In this document: piece by piece, positions 1-6,999 of the stretch
Layout: each line of letters begins with the position of its first letter
How positions within the stretch are numbered: position 1 is the first letter of the stretch
Source: an uncultured Eubacteriales bacterium
GTDB lineage: Bacteria; Bacillota; Clostridia; Christensenellales; Christensenellaceae
Length of the DNA: 7,248 nucleotides
Direction: 5' to 3'
NCBI GenBank assembly: GCA_905193725.1
Contig: CAJJPW010000106.1
Span: forward strand, 1 to 7,248
Notes under the pieces: generated by a model
Databases searched by the model: none
The model's input: only the letters and a program-made list of their open reading frames with translations
What the model was told of the DNA's origin: nothing
Made by a program: the position numbers and the translations under genes

Positions 1-2
1 TG

Positions 3-1505
3 CTCACCAAAAATAGGTTTGCAGGTTTAGCCGTTGGCACTGGGGTGACGGCGATTATCCAAAGTTCTAGCGCGACTACTGTGATGGTGATTGGCTTTGT
101 CAACGCTGGAATGATGAGCCTTTCCCAGGCGATTAGCGTGGGCATGGGAGCAAACATCGGTACGACCATTACAGGCCAATTGATTGCCTTCAAGCTGACA
201 GATATTGCACCACTGGCGCTGTTTATTGGAATCCTGATGATGCTCTTCTTCAAAAAGGGGAATGTACAGCGCATTGGCCAAATTATTGGTGGATTTGGCA
301 TCTTATTTGTAGGGATGAACTTGATGTCCGAGTCCATGACACCGTTAAAGGACTGGGAACCCTTTGTCAATATGCTCTCTAACTTCCAAAACCCCGCCTT
401 AGGCATTTTAGCGGGTTTGGTATTTACAGCAATTATCCAAAGTTCTAGTGCAACATTAGGTATCTTGCAGGCTATGGCAATGCAGGGAATTTTAGGGCTG
501 GACTCTGCCGTATATGTGATTTTGGGCATGAATATCGGTACCTGTGTGACCGCTTTGATCGCGAGTTTGGGGTCGAATAAAACGGCCAAGCGAACAGCTG
601 TGGCGCATATCGCCTTTAATGTGATAGGCACTGCCATTTTTAGTATATTATTGACTATATTGCCAATTACTAATTGGGTAAAGATGTTGTCGCCGGGAGA
701 TCCTGTGAGACAACTGGCTAACTTCCACACGATCTTTAATGTAGTTACTACGTTACTGCTCATCTGGTGGCCGGGACTTCTGATTAAAATTTCCAATTTG
801 GTCATTCGGGGCCAAGACCCTGAGCGTTCTGCCAAGACACTCAAGTACATTGTGCCCAATCAGCGCATTGAAAATAGCGCTGTAGCGGTAGGACAGGCCT
901 TTCATGAAATTCAGAGAATGGCAAATATTTCCTTTGAAAATTATAAGCTTTCCATGCAGGCATTCTTAAATAGCGATGATTCTCTCATTAAAACCGTGGA
1001 AGACAACGAGCAAGTGGTGAATTACCTGGAACACGAAATAACTGACTTTTTGACAAAGGTCAGTCAAGAGGATTTAAATCCCAATGACAGTAAACGCATT
1101 TCGGAGATGTTCCACATTGTAATGGACCTGGAGAGAATTTCCGATCATGCGGAAAACATTGGTGAGGCGGCTAGCCGCAGAGTGGAACAGAAAATTGCCA
1201 TTTCTCAAGTTGGTACAGAGGAACTGACACAAATGGATTCTAAAGTCTCCTTGGCACTGGATAAGTGTTATGCTGGTTTAAGCCAGGATGACAAAAAGGC
1301 AGCAGAAGAGGTCATTGCCATTGAGCAACAGGTAGATGATTTGGAAATCCTGCTCAAAGAAAACCACATAAAACGGCTCGCCAAGCAGGAATGCACTGCC
1401 AAAGCCAGTATGATTTTTGCGGATCTCATTACGAACTTGGAAAGAGTTGCAGACCACTGTACAAACATTGCGTACTTTTTATATAAAGGAGAATTATCAG
1501 AATAA
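3..1505 (+). CDS. Na/Pi cotransporter family protein with C-terminal PhoU-like domain (5'-truncated by window edge)
   Basis: Membrane protein predicted to carry phosphate with Na+. The reading frame is open to the window edge (codon start at base 3), so 500 residues are visible and the true start lies upstream; family members are usually some 540-560 residues, so about 50 are probably missing. The GTG at 45 lies inside the first conserved motif and cannot be the start. Residues below count from base 3. Two Na/Pi-cotransporter repeats carry the signature QSSSAT at about 20-25 and 146-151, each followed by a G-N-I-G-T segment, with hydrophobic helices to about residue 265. A soluble helical PhoU-like region (about 285-500) holds two paired metal-site motifs, ERISDHAENI (377-386) and ERVADHCTNI (480-489). 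Substrate and regulation are inferred from the family; in some bacteria the PhoU part is thought to modulate the transporter. No terminator is visible between it and pgk. Confidence 0.9.
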   Translation, partial: LTKNRFAGLAVGTGVTAIIQSSSATTVMVIGFVNAGMMSLSQAISVGMGANIGTTITGQLIAFKLTDIAPLALFIGILMMLFFKKGNVQRIGQIIGGFGILFVGMNLMSESMTPLKDWEPFVNMLSNFQNPALGILAGLVFTAIIQSSSATLGILQAMAMQGILGLDSAVYVILGMNIGTCVTALIASLGSNKTAKRTAVAHIAFNVIGTAIFSILLTILPITNWVKMLSPGDPVRQLANFHTIFNVVTTLLLIWWPGLLIKISNLVIRGQDPERSAKTLKYIVPNQRIENSAVAVGQAFHEIQRMANISFENYKLSMQAFLNSDDSLIKTVEDNEQVVNYLEHEITDFLTKVSQEDLNPNDSKRISEMFHIVMDLERISDHAENIGEAASRRVEQKIAISQVGTEELTQMDSKVSLALDKCYAGLSQDDKKAAEEVIAIEQQVDDLEILLKENHIKRLAKQECTAKASMIFADLITNLERVADHCTNIAYFLYKGELSE

Positions 1506-1528
1506 TTAGTGTAATAGCAGACAAAATG

Positions 1529-1537
1529 TGTTAAAAT
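1529..1537 (+). promoter_or_regulatory. Possible extended -10 promoter element for pgk
   Basis: TGtTAAAAT resembles an extended -10 box (TGnTATAAT) and lies 54 bases before the pgk start. The hexamer about 17 bases upstream (GTGTAA, 1509-1514) is a poor -35, so the call rests on the extended -10 alone. It would place the transcript start near 1544. Alternatively pgk is read through from the phosphate transporter gene, since no hairpin terminator separates them. Confidence 0.3.
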
Positions 1538-1591
1538 AACAATGATGATCAATTATATTGACAAATTTAAAAGGATCAAGGAGCTGGCGTC

Positions 1592-2776
1592 ATGAATAAA
1601 AAGACAATTGAAGATGTAAATGTAAAGTCAAAAAGAGTATTAGTGAGAGTGGACTTCAACGTTCCCTTAAATGACAAGAGAGAAATTACAGATGAGACGA
1701 GAATTACAGCTGCCCTGCCCACCATCCAATATCTGATTGGGCAAGGTGCCAAGGTCATTTTATGCTCCCACTTGGGAAGACCAAAGGGCGAATTCAAACC
1801 AGAATTTTCGCTGGATGTTGTGGCTGAAAGATTAAAACAACTTCTGCCCTGTAAAGTGACATTTGCAACGGATGTGATCGGCCCGGCGGCAGATAAAGCA
1901 GTAAGCGAACTAAAAGATGGAGAAGTGGTTCTGCTAGAGAACGTGCGTTTCCACAAGGAAGAGACCAAGAACGACCCGGAATTTGCGAAAAAACTGGCAA
2001 GTTATGCAGACATCTTTGTAAACGATGCCTTCGGCGCTGCTCATAGAGCCCATGCCTCTACTACAGGCGTGGCGTCGTATATTCCGGCTGTTGCGGGGGA
2101 TCTCATAAGCAAAGAATTAGACATTATGGGCGGTGCTTTGGAAAATCCACAGCGGCCGTTTATCGCCATTTTAGGAGGAGCGAAAGTCTCGGATAAGATT
2201 GGCGTAATTGAAAACCTGTTTAATAAAGTAGACAGCTTAATTATTGGAGGTGGCATGGCCAACACCTTCCTGAAAGCACAAGGATATGAATTGGGCAAAT
2301 CTCTAGTGGATGATGAACGGTTGGAGGTTGCTAAAAACCTGTTAGCGGAGGCAAAAAAGAGAGGAATCAACATGATGCTCCCCATCGATGTAGTAGTAGC
2401 CAGCGAATTTAAGGCGGATTCTCCCGCATCCTGCGTGCCGGTAGATGCCATTCCCGCTGACAAAATGGCTTTAGATATTGGGCCTTCCACCAGAATGATC
2501 TTTGCAGACGCCATTAAAAATGCAAAAACCGTCATTTGGAATGGGCCGATGGGCGTGGCTGAGATGGATGCCTTTGCTGGCGGAACCAAAGCCATTGCAA
2601 GCGCTCTGGCAGATTCTAACGCTATTACCATCATTGGCGGTGGAGACAGCGCTGCAGCTGTGAAGAAACTGGGGTATGCTGACAAGATGACTCATATCTC
2701 CACGGGCGGCGGTGCTTCCCTAGAGTTCTTAGAGGGAAAAGAACTTCCCGGCGTGGCAGCTCTAGAGGACAAATAA
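1592..2776 (+). CDS. pgk: Phosphoglycerate kinase
   Basis: Cytosolic glycolytic kinase (1,3-bisphosphoglycerate + ADP to 3-phosphoglycerate + ATP). It has 394 residues, the normal bacterial length. The N-domain substrate site is intact: D21 and N23 in [10 protein letters not shown]37 in [13 protein letters not shown]60 and R63 in SHLGRPKG, R119 in ENVRFH, and R152 in AHRAHAST. The C-domain nucleotide site shows GGAKVSDK (195-202, with K198 and K202), GGGMANTFL (219-227), WNGPMGV (316-322) with E324, GGGDSAAA (349-356) and [11 protein letters not shown] (372-382). The ATG is chosen because AAGGAG (1578-1583) sits 8 bases upstream and the protein begins at the usual family position. It is first of the pgk-tpiA-gpmI series. 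gap, often the gene before pgk in Bacillota, is replaced here by a transporter gene. Confidence 0.98.
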   Translation: MNKKTIEDVNVKSKRVLVRVDFNVPLNDKREITDETRITAALPTIQYLIGQGAKVILCSHLGRPKGEFKPEFSLDVVAERLKQLLPCKVTFATDVIGPAADKAVSELKDGEVVLLENVRFHKEETKNDPEFAKKLASYADIFVNDAFGAAHRAHASTTGVASYIPAVAGDLISKELDIMGGALENPQRPFIAILGGAKVSDKIGVIENLFNKVDSLIIGGGMANTFLKAQGYELGKSLVDDERLEVAKNLLAEAKKRGINMMLPIDVVVASEFKADSPASCVPVDAIPADKMALDIGPSTRMIFADAIKNAKTVIWNGPMGVAEMDAFAGGTKAIASALADSNAITIIGGGDSAAAVKKLGYADKMTHISTGGGASLEFLEGKELPGVAALEDK

Positions 2777-2792
2777 TTTAAAAAGATACATG

Positions 2793-2823
2793 GTCGCCTG
2801 CTCCGATAATCAGAGCAGGTGAC
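2793..2823 (+). other. Intercistronic hairpin between pgk and tpiA
   Basis: GTCGCCTGCTC (2793-2803) pairs with GAGCAGGTGAC (2813-2823), giving an 11-bp stem with one G-U pair and a 9-base loop. The bases that follow (TTCATATTT) are not a continuous T run, and the tpiA ribosome binding site begins only 10 bases after the stem. A strong terminator is therefore unlikely. More plausible roles are partial termination, or a processing or stability element that lets pgk and tpiA mRNA levels differ; that role is inferred. Confidence 0.6.
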
Positions 2824-2848
2824 TTCATATTTGAGGAGGTTTTAAAAA

Positions 2849-3595
2849 ATGAGAAAGCCAATTATTGCAGGGAATTGGAAGATGAACAAAACGCCTAGTG
2901 AGGCAGTGACACTGGTCAATGAACTAAAGCCACTGGTTAAAGATGCAGCATGTGATGTAGTAGTATGCCCACCGTTTGTGTGTTTGGATGCAGTATCTAA
3001 AGCGCTCCAGGGGAGCAATATCTGCCTAGGGGCTCAAAATATTCACTTTGAGGAGAGCGGTGCTTTTACTGGCGAGATTTCCGCGGCAATGCTCAAAGAA
3101 TTAGGGGTTACTTATGTCATCATTGGCCACTCGGAAAGACGGCAGTACTTTGGCGAAACAGATGAGACGGTGAATAAGAGAACCAAAGCGGCACTCAATG
3201 CAGGCCTTACCCCTATCGTGTGTGTAGGCGAGAGCCTTTATGAAAGAGAAAGCGGCATCACCGATGAAATCTGCTGCAAGCAGACAAAATTGGCACTTCT
3301 TGGATTGGCTCCAGAAGAGGTGGAAAAACTGGTCATCGCCTATGAGCCAGTATGGGCAATTGGGACGGGTAAAACTGCTACAGCACAGGATGCCAACACC
3401 ACGATTGGCGCCATCCGGGGAGCTGTTCGCCAAGTATATGGAGATCAAGTGGCAGACAAGGTCAGAATCCAATATGGCGGCAGCATGAATCCGAAAAACG
3501 TAAAGGAACTGATGGCCATGGAAGAGATCGATGGTGGCCTAATTGGCGGCGCTAGCTTAAAGGCAGAGGATTTCTCGAAAGTGGTAAACTACTAA
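2849..3595 (+). CDS. tpiA: Triosephosphate isomerase
   Basis: Interconverts dihydroxyacetone phosphate and glyceraldehyde 3-phosphate in the cytosol. The 248 residues form a normal-length TIM barrel. Catalytic residues are present: N9 and K11 in GNWKMN, H94 in IIGHSERR (electrophile), E97, and the general base E166 in [14 protein letters not shown], which also contains mobile loop 6. The phosphate-binding loops are YGGSMNP (209-215) and GGLIGGASL (229-237), with small conservative changes from the more usual YGGSV and GGLVGGASL. The start is fixed by a strong GAGGAGG (2833-2839) 9 bases before ATG. It lies 72 bases after pgk, across a hairpin, and 14 bases before gpmI, so co-transcription with gpmI is near certain. 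Confidence 0.98.
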   Translation: MRKPIIAGNWKMNKTPSEAVTLVNELKPLVKDAACDVVVCPPFVCLDAVSKALQGSNICLGAQNIHFEESGAFTGEISAAMLKELGVTYVIIGHSERRQYFGETDETVNKRTKAALNAGLTPIVCVGESLYERESGITDEICCKQTKLALLGLAPEEVEKLVIAYEPVWAIGTGKTATAQDANTTIGAIRGAVRQVYGDQVADKVRIQYGGSMNPKNVKELMAMEEIDGGLIGGASLKAEDFSKVVNY

Positions 3596-3609
3596 GGAGC
3601 AAACAACCA

Positions 3610-5154
3610 ATGGCAAAGAAATTGACAGCATTAATGATTTTAGATGGCTTTGGCGAGAGAAAAGACACCCAAGGAAATGCAATTAAAATTGCAGGGACCC
3701 CTAATATCACAGCACTAGAAGAAAAATATCCCTATACTACAATCGGCGCTTCGGGAATGGATGTAGGATTACCAGAGGGGCAGATGGGCAATTCAGAAGT
3801 GGGACATTTGAATATTGGTGCTGGGAGAATCGTATACCAGGAGCTTACTCGCATCACCAAAGCGATTCAAGATGGGGACTTCTTTGAAAAAAAGGAGTTC
3901 TTAGATGCTATAGAAAATGTCAAAAAAAATCACAGTAAGCTCCACTTGATGGGGCTGGTTTCAGATGGCGGTGTGCACAGCCACAATGAGCATTTATACG
4001 CCCTGCTGAAACTAGCCAAAGATAGCGGACTGACCGAAGTATATGTGCACTGCTTTATGGATGGCAGAGATGTTCCACCAGATAGCGGCTTGGGTTATAT
4101 CAAACAATTGGAAGCAGAGCTTAAGAAGATTGGCGTGGGCAAAATTGCCACAGTCATGGGCAGATACTATGCCATGGATCGGGACAATCGCTGGGAGAGA
4201 GTCCAGCAGGCCTATGATGCCATGGTACTTTCCAAGGGAGAAACAGCCGATAGTGGTGTGACGGCCATGGAACAGTCCTATGCCAAAGAGGAGATGGATG
4301 AGTTTGTAAAACCCACGGTGATTGTGGAAGATGACAAGCCAGTGGCCAGCATTGGCGCCAACGACAGCATCATCTTCTTTAACTTCCGGCCGGACAGAGC
4401 TAGAGAGATCACTCGTGCGTTTATCATGGAGGACTTTGACTCCTTTGAGCGGGGGAAAGGCTACTTCCCAGTGTACTTTGTGTCTATGACACAGTACGAT
4501 AAGACATTCCAAAACATCCATGTGGCATACAAGCCCCAGGTGCTCACCAACACATTGGGAGAGTATTTGAGCAAAAACGGTCTTAAGCAGTTCCGCATCG
4601 CGGAGACGGAAAAGTATGCTCACGTCACCTTTTTCTTTAATGGAGGCGTAGAACAGCCCAATGAAGGAGAAGATAGATTCCTCATTCCCTCTCCAAAAGT
4701 AGCTACCTATGACATGAAACCGGAGATGAGCGCTTATGAGGTTGCGGAAAAGGCCTGTGAGCTCATCGCGTCTCAGGAATATGATGTGATGATTTTGAAC
4801 TTTGCCAACCCAGATATGGTAGGACACACTGGGGTTAGTGAGGCGGCTGTAGCCGCAATCAAAGCGGTGGACGAGTGTGTAGGTAAAGTAGTAGACGCCA
4901 TCCAAAAGGTGGGTGGAGAAGTGATCATTACAGCAGATCATGGCAACTCTGAGATGATGGTGGATGAAAACACCCATGGGCCGTTTACGGCACATACCAC
5001 CAATCCTGTGCCTTTCATTTTAGTGAGTGATCGGTATATTCATGCACAACTTCGAACGGATGGCAGACTTGCGGATATCGCTCCGACTATGCTGGAGCTG
5101 ATTGGACTACCTAAACCTCCAGAAATGGAAGGCGAGTCTATGATCGTAAAATAG
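3610..5154 (+). CDS. gpmI: 2,3-bisphosphoglycerate-independent phosphoglycerate mutase
   Basis: Mn2+-dependent mutase of the alkaline phosphatase superfamily that converts 3-phosphoglycerate to 2-phosphoglycerate through a phosphoserine. The 514 residues match the usual ~510. Visible active-site residues are D12 (ILDGFGER), nucleophile S62 (GNSEVGH), H123 (GGVHSH), R153 and D154 (DGRDVPP), R185 and R191, R260 and R263 (FRPDR), K336, D402 and H406 (PDMVGHTG), D443 and H444 (TADHGN), and H461 (TAHTT). The set is complete for both metal sites and substrate binding. Its ribosome binding site AAGGAG (3594-3599) overlaps the tpiA stop codon, 10 bases before ATG, suggesting translational coupling. 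An intrinsic terminator follows 14 bases after the stop; enolase, the common next gene, is absent. Confidence 0.98.
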   Translation: MAKKLTALMILDGFGERKDTQGNAIKIAGTPNITALEEKYPYTTIGASGMDVGLPEGQMGNSEVGHLNIGAGRIVYQELTRITKAIQDGDFFEKKEFLDAIENVKKNHSKLHLMGLVSDGGVHSHNEHLYALLKLAKDSGLTEVYVHCFMDGRDVPPDSGLGYIKQLEAELKKIGVGKIATVMGRYYAMDRDNRWERVQQAYDAMVLSKGETADSGVTAMEQSYAKEEMDEFVKPTVIVEDDKPVASIGANDSIIFFNFRPDRAREITRAFIMEDFDSFERGKGYFPVYFVSMTQYDKTFQNIHVAYKPQVLTNTLGEYLSKNGLKQFRIAETEKYAHVTFFFNGGVEQPNEGEDRFLIPSPKVATYDMKPEMSAYEVAEKACELIASQEYDVMILNFANPDMVGHTGVSEAAVAAIKAVDECVGKVVDAIQKVGGEVIITADHGNSEMMVDENTHGPFTAHTTNPVPFILVSDRYIHAQLRTDGRLADIAPTMLELIGLPKPPEMEGESMIVK

Positions 5155-5168
5155 AATATTCGATGCTG

Positions 5169-5200
5169 AAGAGAGCTGTGGTAAAGGCAGCTCTCTTTTG
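5169..5200 (+). terminator. Rho-independent terminator of the pgk-tpiA-gpmI unit
   Basis: AAGAGAGCTG (5169-5178) and CAGCTCTCTT (5188-5197) form a perfect 10-bp stem with a 9-base loop (TGGTAAAGG). The 3' arm runs into TTTT (5196-5199). It sits 14 bases after the gpmI stop codon. The T run is short, so some read-through into the glnA leader is possible. Confidence 0.8.
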
Positions 5201-5218
5201 CTAAAAAAACAAAAAAAC
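5199..5218 (+). repeat. 20-bp direct repeat, copy 1
   Basis: TGCTAAAAAAACAAAAAAAC, identical to the copy at 5302-5321, 103 bp away. This copy begins at the end of the gpmI terminator, upstream of the proposed glnA promoter. Two A7 tracts spaced 8 bases apart are low complexity, but both copies share the same non-A positions. Confidence 0.9.
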
Positions 5219-5251
5219 GGAATATTTTTTTAATTTATTGCTTAAAATGTG

Positions 5252-5280
5252 TTGGACAGACTGAAATTTTTGTACAAAAT
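5252..5280 (+). promoter_or_regulatory. glnA: Possible glnA promoter
   Basis: TTGGAC (5252-5257) and CAAAAT (5275-5280) are 17 bases apart and resemble a weak sigma-A promoter; upstream A and T tracts (5203-5235) could act as an UP element. Transcription would start near 5287, giving a leader of about 170 bases. No clear GlnR/TnrA-type palindrome (TGTNA-N7-TNACA) was seen around it. The match is weak and competing boxes exist in this AT-rich stretch. Confidence 0.3.
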
Positions 5281-5287
5281 AGCAAGT

Positions 5288-5448
5288 AAACTGCAAAAAA
5301 ATGCTAAAAAAACAAAAAAACCTGATTTTTTGTATTGCAGTTTATGGGGAGCACCAGTATAATTACTTTTGTGATAATACAAAAGGCCATGTGTATAAAA
5401 GCACTATATACGAAAAAAAGGTACAAATTGATGCGGGGGAGATACCCC
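5288..5448 (+). promoter_or_regulatory. glnA 5' leader with four consecutive potential RNA hairpins
   Basis: Four inverted repeats stand in series. H1 is AAACTGCAA (5288-5296) with TTGCAGTTT (5335-5343), 9 bp, perfect. H2 is CTTTTGT (5366-5372) with ACAAAAG (5379-5385), 7 bp, perfect, loop GATAAT. H3 is GTGTATA (5391-5397) with TATATAC (5405-5411), 7 bp with one G-U, loop AAAGCAC. H4 is GGGG (5435-5438) with CCCC (5445-5448), loop GAGATA, ending exactly where the ribosome binding site begins. No T run follows any of them, so transcription attenuation is not obvious; translational or stability control is the more natural inference. The leader matches no riboswitch class that I recognise. Confidence 0.4.
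5302..5321 (+). repeat. 20-bp direct repeat, copy 2
   Basis: Exact second copy of the repeat at 5199-5218. It lies inside the loop of the first glnA leader hairpin (5288-5343). Its 3' A run can pair with TTTTTT (5326-5331) around the 5-base loop CCTGA. Confidence 0.9.
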
Positions 5449-5455
5449 AGGAGGG
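5449..5455 (+). promoter_or_regulatory. glnA: Ribosome binding site deciding the glnA start
   Basis: AGGAGGG ends 4 bases before ATG 5460, a close but workable spacing. The in-frame ATG at 5301 has only A-rich sequence before it and no Shine-Dalgarno match, so 5460 is preferred. Confidence 0.85.
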
Positions 5456-5459
5456 AAAT

Positions 5460-6794
5460 ATGTCAAATTACACAAAACAAGATGTGCTACGGTTAGCGGA
5501 AGAAAAGGATATTCGCTTTATTCGCCTACAATTTACAGATGTACTGGGGATTTTAAAGAATGTGACGATCACTCGCTCGCACCTAGAGAGAGTAATCGAT
5601 GAAGGCTGCATGTTTGATGGTTCCTCTATTGACGGTTTTGCGCGGATTGAAGAATCTGATATGCAGCTGCGACCGGATATCAATACGTTTGATGTATTCC
5701 CCTGGAGCAATCCAGTGGGTAGGACAGCAAGGCTCATTTGCGATGTATACAATACAGATGGGACACCTTATGAATCCTGTCCTCGGCACATTTTGAAACA
5801 GCAAATAGAGAGAGCCAATAAACTTGGATTTCAATTTAACATTGGGCCTGAATGCGAATTTTTCCTGTTTCACACCGATGAAAATGGTTTGCCTACTACC
5901 GTAACCAATGATGTGGGCGGTTATTTTGACATGGCACCTTTGGATATGGGTGGTGGTGCACGCCGGGATATGTGCTTGGCCTTAGAGGAAATGGGATTTG
6001 AAATTGAAGCATCTCACCACGAAGTGGCAGAAGGGCAACACGAAATTGGGTTCAAGTATGGCGATGCTCTCACTGTGGCAGATGAGGTGATGACCTTTAA
6101 GATCGTAGTTAAGAGAATTGCTCAAAATCGGAATCTGCACGCCACATTCATGCCAAAACCCCTCTATGGTGTGGCTGGCTCTGGAATGCACATCAACATG
6201 TCACTTATGACACTGGATGGGAAAAATGCGTTTTGCGACATGAATGATGAGATCCAGTTGAGCAACACTGCTTATAATTTCCTTGCGGGACTGATGAAGC
6301 ATGCCAAAGCGATGACTGCAATCACCAACCCCACAGTGAACTCCTACAAGCGCTTGGTCCCTGGGTTTGAGGCGCCGTGCTATATTGCGTGGTCGGCAAA
6401 AAATAGAAGCCCATTAGTACGGGTACCCTCTGCAAGGGGAGCAGCCACAAGAATTGAACTGAGAAACCCAGACCCGACTACTAACCCGTATTTGGCATTT
6501 GCGCTGGTGTTAGCTGCAGGGTTGGAGGGTTATGAGAAAAAGTATAAGCCAGTGCCGCCAGTGAATAAAAATATCTTTGAGATGTCCAAGACTGAGAAAA
6601 AACGCCTCAAGGTGGAGAGTCTCCCCGAGACGCTATATGAAGCACTCTTGGAGTTCAAAGAGGATGCTTTTGTGAAAAAGGTGCTGGGAGAAGATCTACA
6701 TGAAAAATATTATCGAGCAAAGATGATAGAGTGGAGATCTTACTGTAAGACGGTGCATCCTTGGGAGCTAAAACACTATTTGACAAAATATTAA
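5460..6794 (+). CDS. glnA: Type I glutamine synthetase, GSI-alpha subtype
   Basis: Cytosolic dodecameric enzyme (by family) that makes glutamine from glutamate, ammonium and ATP, the main ammonium-assimilation step. From ATG 5460 it has 444 residues, the same length as Bacillus subtilis GlnA, and MSNYTKQDVL aligns with that N-terminus. Visible sites are FDGSSIDGF (52-60); metal ligands E131 and E133 in GPECEFF, E188 in SHHEVA, E195, H244 in GSGMHIN and E333 in RIELRNPDP; the NPTVNSYKRLVPG loop (290-302); and flap residue E304. R62, used for glutamine feedback inhibition in GSI-alpha enzymes, is present. At the GSI-beta adenylylation site the sequence is NIFEMSK (371-377), with Phe in place of Tyr, so no adenylylation is expected. 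No glnR-type repressor gene is adjacent, unlike Bacillus glnRA. The frame stays open upstream to 5301, probably by chance. Confidence 0.97.
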   Translation: MSNYTKQDVLRLAEEKDIRFIRLQFTDVLGILKNVTITRSHLERVIDEGCMFDGSSIDGFARIEESDMQLRPDINTFDVFPWSNPVGRTARLICDVYNTDGTPYESCPRHILKQQIERANKLGFQFNIGPECEFFLFHTDENGLPTTVTNDVGGYFDMAPLDMGGGARRDMCLALEEMGFEIEASHHEVAEGQHEIGFKYGDALTVADEVMTFKIVVKRIAQNRNLHATFMPKPLYGVAGSGMHINMSLMTLDGKNAFCDMNDEIQLSNTAYNFLAGLMKHAKAMTAITNPTVNSYKRLVPGFEAPCYIAWSAKNRSPLVRVPSARGAATRIELRNPDPTTNPYLAFALVLAAGLEGYEKKYKPVPPVNKNIFEMSKTEKKRLKVESLPETLYEALLEFKEDAFVKKVLGEDLHEKYYRAKMIEWRSYCKTVHPWELKHYLTKY

Positions 6795-6798
6795 TTGA

Positions 6799-6840
6799 TA
6801 CAAAAAGAGGGCCAGAAAAAATTCTGGCCCTCTTTTTGTA
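6799..6840 (+). terminator. Strong, potentially bidirectional intrinsic terminator after glnA
   Basis: A perfect 19-bp inverted repeat (6799-6817 with 6822-6840) has a 4-base AAAA loop. Its core is GAGGGCCAGAA paired with TTCTGGCCCTC, flanked by A5 on the 5' side and T5 (6833-6837) on the 3' side. That gives a U run on either strand. It lies 4 bases after the glnA stop and separates glnA from the rrn promoter region. Confidence 0.93.
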
Positions 6841-6895
6841 AAAAATTTTAAAGTTGGCGTATAGAGACTTTGAGGGAGGGAGGTCAAGATATAGT

Positions 6896-6909
6896 GGAGG
6901 AGTGTAAGG
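6896..6909 (+). repeat. 14-bp direct repeat in purine block, copy 1
   Basis: GGAGGAGTGTAAGG, repeated exactly at 6921-6934 (25-bp period). The TGT in the middle makes the match more specific than the surrounding G/A sequence. Confidence 0.85.
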
Positions 6910-6920
6910 GGGAGGTACCA

Positions 6921-6934
6921 GGAGGAGTGTAAGG
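6921..6934 (+). repeat. 14-bp direct repeat in purine block, copy 2
   Basis: Exact second copy of GGAGGAGTGTAAGG. Imperfect similarity continues after it (AGGAGG after each copy), suggesting a short tandem duplication. Confidence 0.85.
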
Positions 6935-6999
6935 CAGGAGGGAGAGGGGAAGGGAGGAAGGAGGAAAGAGGAGAGGAAGAGAGGGGGCGGGAAAAAGGG

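Noticed and set aside
45..1505. GTG 45 as the start of the transporter gene
   Set aside because: The frame is open and family-like upstream to the window edge, and GTG 45 sits three codons before the first QSSSAT motif.
1558..1563. Consensus TTGACA -35 box before pgk
   Set aside because: The bases 17 downstream (1581-1586) are GAGCTG, inside the ribosome binding site, not a -10. It lies too close to the start codon to act as the pgk promoter.
4012..4995. 327-codon minus-strand open frame opposite gpmI
   Set aside because: It lies wholly within gpmI, whose catalytic residues are complete. The antisense translation has no recognisable domain.
5366..5411. ANTAR-protein antitermination element (paired hexaloop hairpins) in the glnA leader
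   Set aside because: The loops are GATAAT (6 bases, G1 and A4) and AAAGCAC (7 bases). The class needs two hexaloops with A1 and G4, and no terminator stem with a T run follows.
6940..6999. Canonical G-quadruplex
   Set aside because: Only three GGG tracts with short loops occur together in each cluster (6940-6954 and 6983-6999). The fourth is too distant, so only a two-tetrad or bulged form is possible.
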